Origin: an uncultured Poribacteria bacterium
Lineage (GTDB): Bacteria; Poribacteria; WGA-4E; WGA-3G
DNA: 64,000 bases
NCBI GenBank assembly: GCA_951828515.1
Contig: OX639992.1
Location: 2,520,217-2,584,216 of the forward strand
Direction: 5' to 3'
A program made the translations under genes and the position numbers. Positions within the stretch are counted from its first letter, which is position 1. Each line of letters begins with the position of its first letter. A model generated the notes under the pieces. That model saw only the letters and a program-made list of their open reading frames with translations, was not told the DNA's origin and searched no databases. Shown piece by piece: positions 60,670 through 64,000 of this stretch.

Positions 60670-61728
60670 TTAATCGACCGGCATCGCGTGCGCTGGAATG
60701 TCCACACCCTGTTCACTCCAGAATTTGTATGCCCCGCGGTGTAGCGGAATTACAAAGGCTTTTGGTCCATTCTCTATCGTCATGTCCGCTGCGGCTTGAT
60801 TCATTTGAAGCATCGCCTGATGTCCCTCTGAGGCGTAAACATGCTTTAGAAGTTTGTAGATAGTTTCCTCGCTCACCGCTTTGTTCGAGATGAGTACCGT
60901 TGGCATCAGAATCGTATTCACCGGTTCCACTTTGCCTTCATACGCCCCTTCCGGTAGAGATCCGGGGAGATAAAACGGATACTTTTCGTAGAACCCATAC
61001 TTCTTCGCAGTTACGTCAAGATCGATCATCCGAATAGATTTAATCGCCGTCAACTGGATAACAGCACTGTTCGGCACACTGACGAGCCATTGAAAAGCAG
61101 CGACCTGTCCATCTTGAAGAGCCTCGGCGGCGGCACTCCCGCCTTTGTAGATCGGCGTAAACTTCCCCCAGATACCCGCCAGTTTTGACAAGCGTTCCAA
61201 CGTTTGTGCGGTGCCGGACCCGCTCGCGCCAGAGGCGATTTTTTTTCCAACAATGTCTTCAAAGTGATGAATATCGCTGTTCGCCAGCGTTGAAAATTGG
61301 TCGTAAGCGATGAAAAGCAACGTTACCATGCGGATATTGGTTTTCGGTCCCTCTTCTGCGAAGATTTCTTCACCGTGATAGCCGAGGTAGCTTTCAGCAG
61401 CAAAGACGACACCAAGGGATTCCGGGTCGTTATTTACACGTCTTGTATTTTCGACTGAGCCTGCGGAAGCATCGACTGATATTTTTAGATGTGGTTCCTT
61501 ATGCGTCAAAACACGGCTAACGCCCCCCGCGAATTGTGAAAAACTACCCCCTATTACACCACCCAAAATCGAGAGCCATTCCTTTTGCTGGGGTGAGGTG
61601 TCCCCCGTTTTCGCTTTTTCACCCGATTGCTTGTCGCTACACCCATAGAATACAATTAGCACAACCAAAGCGGCGGATATTAATATATGTGGTAAATTAG
61701 GGTACGCGAATCTGTTTCTTGTAAACAT
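60670..61728 (-). CDS. TAXI-family TRAP transporter solute-binding lipoprotein
   Basis: 352 residues. Lipobox FYGC after a hydrophobic segment. TAXI-family motifs: GGVIGGSFSQFAGGVSRVLT, SVDASAGSVENTRRVNNDPE, GKKIASGASGSGTAQTLERL, YKGGSAAAEALQDGQVAAFQ, LISNKAVSEETIYKLLKHVY, IPLHRGAYKFWSEQG. Binds small acids or amino acids and hands them to a TRAP permease, which is not in this window. Monocistronic here. Confidence 0.93.
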   Translation of the reverse strand: MFTRNRFAYPNLPHILISAALVVLIVFYGCSDKQSGEKAKTGDTSPQQKEWLSILGGVIGGSFSQFAGGVSRVLTHKEPHLKISVDASAGSVENTRRVNNDPESLGVVFAAESYLGYHGEEIFAEEGPKTNIRMVTLLFIAYDQFSTLANSDIHHFEDIVGKKIASGASGSGTAQTLERLSKLAGIWGKFTPIYKGGSAAAEALQDGQVAAFQWLVSVPNSAVIQLTAIKSIRMIDLDVTAKKYGFYEKYPFYLPGSLPEGAYEGKVEPVNTILMPTVLISNKAVSEETIYKLLKHVYASEGHQAMLQMNQAAADMTIENGPKAFVIPLHRGAYKFWSEQGVDIPAHAMPVD

Positions 61729-61757
61729 AGCGTTTCCTTTTTCGTTTGTATGTTGAA

Positions 61758-61875
61758 TAGTTGTCGGTTATCGGTTAAGAGGTTCATGTAACAATTTACC
61801 TGGTCCTAAAGTCTCCAAGTTGGTGGTATTCGGACAAAACGCTTCTTTAACCGCAAACCGATAACTATAAGCATA
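61758..61875. repeat. Heptad-type repeat, degenerate
   Basis: GTTGTCGGTTATCGGTTAAG on the left and TTAACCGCAAACCGATAACT on the right form loose inverted arms with a ~70-nt spacer. Lies in the 61729-62015 gap, in which nothing else is seen except the ribosome site AAAAGGAGG at 61997-62005. Confidence 0.5.
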
Positions 61876-62015
61876 CCAGATATTTTCTCGTGTTTCAAGT
61901 GATTTCTTGTTAAGGAAACGATCTCTCAAAAACTTAAATTTCCTTGCTAAATCTTCGCAGGACTGCTAAACTATAGGCGTGAAGGTAAATGAAAAGAAAA
62001 GGAGGATGAAAAAGG

Positions 62016-63398
62016 GTGAAACGTTTTTTTTCTTGTCTTAATAACAACAAAAACCAAGCCCGTAATGTAATGGAGGGCGACTCTGAAGAGATACACGTCA
62101 AAGCACAAACCCCGTCGTTCCTCCGCAAGGTAAAATTAAAAGGTCTGTTCGTGATAGGGTTCAGTTTGTGTTTCATGATTGGCGCTATTGCTGTTAGCGA
62201 TGCGGCTCCAAAGAAACGCATTGCTGTTCTCTATTTTCAGGATCACAGTCGCTTTGATTCTCCCACCGGATGTGGTTGTGTCCCTACCTTCATCGGCAAC
62301 CTGTTCAGCACAAAGAAACGTTGGGATTTGGAGGCAGGATTTGCCAAAATGCTCAATCGGAAACTCGTCGAAACGGATGTGTATGAACCTGTTAGTAAAG
62401 ATGAACTCCTCGATGCTATGGCACTTATGACGCTCTCACGGCAGAACCTGAAAAAACTCGATGAAGCGCAACTCTCAACGCTTGCGAAGCATCTCAATGC
62501 AGACATAATTGTGGTGGGCGATATCCGAAAATTTAATCAAGAGCGGTTGAGAACTAACGCTTCGCGCACGCTGCGGGAAGGTGGACGTGAGGCACAACGA
62601 GGCTCTGCAAGCGCAAGTTACCTTGCTCCCGTTATTCTGCGCGGATCTCTACACCGTGCCACGATTAATCTGAACATGAAATTTTACAATGCCTCCGGCA
62701 ATTCCGTGGCTGAACCTCGAATTTCCGCCAGTCGAGACCACGGGTACCTTGGCACAAAATTCGCTTCCCTTGAAGCGAGTGCGACGGAGGAAGGAACAAA
62801 TCTCTCTTTCGGTCAAACGAGGGACGCTCAGCGAAAGAATCCACGCCCGATTGTCAGACCAACTGAACTTAATCAGATACAGTTTGCGAGTGCCGAATAC
62901 GACAGAACCCTTTTCGGAGTGGTAACCCATGAGGCGTTAATCAAAGTAGTTTTAGCACTTCGAGATAGCGTCGGACCCAATTTCATTACGCCTTGGGAAC
63001 CGAAGACCGCAACCGCCAAAGAAGGACAGGAAGCTTCGACAATGGCATCTGGGGAACCTGTCAAAGGCAAAATTCAGTACGTGGACAACGAGCATCCAGA
63101 TAAGATTTATGTCAATATCGGTTCCGGTAGGGGGATAGCTATCAACCAAGAGTTCGCTGTCTATACCAAAGGCAAGCCGGTACGCGATTTAGATACCGGT
63201 GAAATCCTTACATACGTACCGAAGCAGATCGGACTCATGGCGGTTTCTGAAATCCTGAATGATAAGGTTTCTATCTTCCGGGTTATTGAAACGACGGAAC
63301 CCCTCAAAATCGGTGATGCTGTTCGTGAGATTACATCCGATTCTGCCCCATCCGAGGAATCTACTTCAGAGTCAGACGCGTCTGAAGAACAACAATGA
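62016..63398 (+). CDS. CsgG/FlgT-like exported protein, N-terminus interrupted by a repeat
   Basis: 460 residues from a GTG with AAAAGGAGG 11 nt upstream. Residues 15-42 are encoded by the dispersed element (62058-62141), followed by LFVIGFSLCFMIGAIAVSDA, the signal core. The mature N-terminal domain (RIAVLYFQDHSRF, GFAKMLNRKLVETDVYEPVS, LAKHLNADIIVVGDIRKF) resembles CsgG/LpoB-type alpha-beta folds. The C-terminal part (VKGKIQYVDNEHPDKIYVNI, GIAINQEFAVYTKGKPV) resembles the FlgT C-terminal domain. Function unknown; periplasmic location inferred. Ends at a TGA stop 20 nt before the next gene, so they may be cotranscribed. Confidence 0.85.
   Translation: MKRFFSCLNNNKNQARNVMEGDSEEIHVKAQTPSFLRKVKLKGLFVIGFSLCFMIGAIAVSDAAPKKRIAVLYFQDHSRFDSPTGCGCVPTFIGNLFSTKKRWDLEAGFAKMLNRKLVETDVYEPVSKDELLDAMALMTLSRQNLKKLDEAQLSTLAKHLNADIIVVGDIRKFNQERLRTNASRTLREGGREAQRGSASASYLAPVILRGSLHRATINLNMKFYNASGNSVAEPRISASRDHGYLGTKFASLEASATEEGTNLSFGQTRDAQRKNPRPIVRPTELNQIQFASAEYDRTLFGVVTHEALIKVVLALRDSVGPNFITPWEPKTATAKEGQEASTMASGEPVKGKIQYVDNEHPDKIYVNIGSGRGIAINQEFAVYTKGKPVRDLDTGEILTYVPKQIGLMAVSEILNDKVSIFRVIETTEPLKIGDAVREITSDSAPSEESTSESDASEEQQ
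62058..62141 (+). repeat. Dispersed hairpin + RBS-box element, copy 4 (in frame)
   Basis: GCCC (62058-62061), 13-nt loop GTAATGTAATGGA, GGGC (62075-62078). The 3' box CCGCAAGGTAAAATTAAAA ends at 62141. Length 84 nt, a multiple of three, so it keeps the frame of the host gene. Confidence 0.85.
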
Positions 63399-63418
63399 AT
63401 CTCAAAAGGAGTGATACG

Positions 63419-64000
63419 ATGCGCCTTCCGACTTTTAACGGTAACTTTGGGCTCCCGAGTGTTCCCAAAAACAAAGTTTGTGTGAAGATTACATCGCTTT
63501 TCTGCGTTTTAACGGCGTGTCTCGTAATGCTGTTTGGATGTGCTGACCCCGGCTCACGAAAGGAGAGCGAAAAGGCGGATGCTACTGCCACGAAGAAAAT
63601 CAAGATCGGCTTGTCCATGGATTCGTTGCGTGTGGAACGGTGGCAGAAGGACCGAGATATTTTCACGGCTGAAGCCGAGAGACTCGGTGCCGAAGTTATC
63701 GTCCAATCTGCTGATGGAGATGAACGTCGACAGAACGAGCAAGCCGAAAACATGATTACCCAGGGTGTGGATGTTCTCGTTGTTATTCCGAAGGATAGCG
63801 TCGCTGCCGCCCAAATTGTCCAAGTCGCCCACGCAGAGGACATCAAAGTCATCGCCTATGATCGGCTCATCCGCGAGAGTTCACCCGATCTCTATATCTC
63901 TTTCGACAACGAACAGGTTGGATATTTGCAAGCCGAGTACCTACTGCGTCAGAAGCCAGAGGGTGCTTACTTCCTGCTCGGTGGTGCACCAACTGACAAT
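63419..64000 (+). CDS. Sugar ABC transporter substrate-binding lipoprotein, 3' end outside window
   Basis: 194 codons to the window edge, starting at an ATG with AAAGGAG upstream. After a long n-region (MRLPTFNGNFGLPSVPKNKV) comes a lipobox LFGC, then a periplasmic-binding-protein type 1 fold: KIKIGLSMDSLRVERWQKDR, AEVIVQSADGDERRQNEQAE, GVDVLVVIPKDSVAAAQIVQ, VIAYDRLI, YISFDNEQVGYLQAEYLL. This closely follows XylF-type D-xylose-binding proteins. The permease and ATPase would lie beyond the window. Confidence 0.93.
   Translation, partial: MRLPTFNGNFGLPSVPKNKVCVKITSLFCVLTACLVMLFGCADPGSRKESEKADATATKKIKIGLSMDSLRVERWQKDRDIFTAEAERLGAEVIVQSADGDERRQNEQAENMITQGVDVLVVIPKDSVAAAQIVQVAHAEDIKVIAYDRLIRESSPDLYISFDNEQVGYLQAEYLLRQKPEGAYFLLGGAPTDN

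Noticed and set aside
1-64000. CRISPR array, rRNA or tRNA genes
   Set aside because: The repeats seen are irregular and dispersed with no regular spacers, and I found no cloverleaf or rRNA-like stretch. A tRNAscan or Infernal run would settle this.

Overview
The window looks like a chromosomal segment of an uncultured Gram-negative-type bacterium, most likely from the Candidatus Poribacteria or a close relative. This is inference. It rests on outer-membrane proteins (TolC, a PorV-like protein), many lipoproteins, phytanoyl-CoA-dioxygenase and Gfo/Idh/MocA enzymes, LamG and PD40 secreted proteins, a selenoprotein-N homologue, and a very high load of small dispersed repeats. UGA is a normal stop in other genes here (for example at 15086-15088 and 63396-63398). 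I saw no rRNA, tRNA or CRISPR.

Layout. 1-9.4 kb: end of a secreted lamin-tail protein, a PhyH-HEAT fusion, a duplicated-domain lipoprotein, a HIT protein, two NAD-dependent epimerases and a glycerophosphodiesterase. Several of these start right after a repeat that supplies the ribosome binding site. 9.4-27.1 kb (minus strand): a TolC / NEW3-domain / ABC-ATPase set; a membrane-anchored ECF sigma factor, a selenoprotein-N homologue with an in-frame UGA (Sec309) and two ABC-2 permeases; then a second copy of the permease pair and a truncated third permease. Four sites spaced like ECF promoters lie among them. 27.2-33.1 kb: small conserved genes, an SDR, the NAD(P)HX repair enzyme Nnr, an Ldh-family dehydrogenase and a Gfo/Idh/MocA enzyme. 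33.5-41.3 kb: a secreted protein of about 2200 residues made of Ig-like modules, with a PorV/PorQ-type partner. 41.4-51.8 kb: nadA; a cluster of secreted proteins (two CBM-like paralogues, a PD40 propeller, two LamG proteins) sharing a short C-terminal Trp tag; an epimerase, a SUMF-domain lipoprotein and a GlnT-type glutamine synthetase homologue. 52.0-55.7 kb: a polytopic membrane protein, a probable outer-membrane barrel and a small duplicated protein. 55.7-60.2 kb: a thiamin operon (thiX-thiY-thiO-thiS-thiG) under a TPP riboswitch. 60.2-64 kb: a TnpB remnant, a TAXI solute-binding lipoprotein, a CsgG/FlgT-like protein and the start of a sugar-binding lipoprotein.

The most notable signals are: (1) the bacterial selenoprotein N next to a membrane-bound ECF sigma factor that carries the same C-terminal domain; (2) a C-terminal tag of about 20 residues ending in a TTWG-x-L/I-K pattern on five or six exported proteins; (3) a dispersed element with a covarying hairpin and a Shine-Dalgarno box, used as the 5' leader of several genes and in others inserted in frame into signal-peptide n-regions; (4) nested MITE families.
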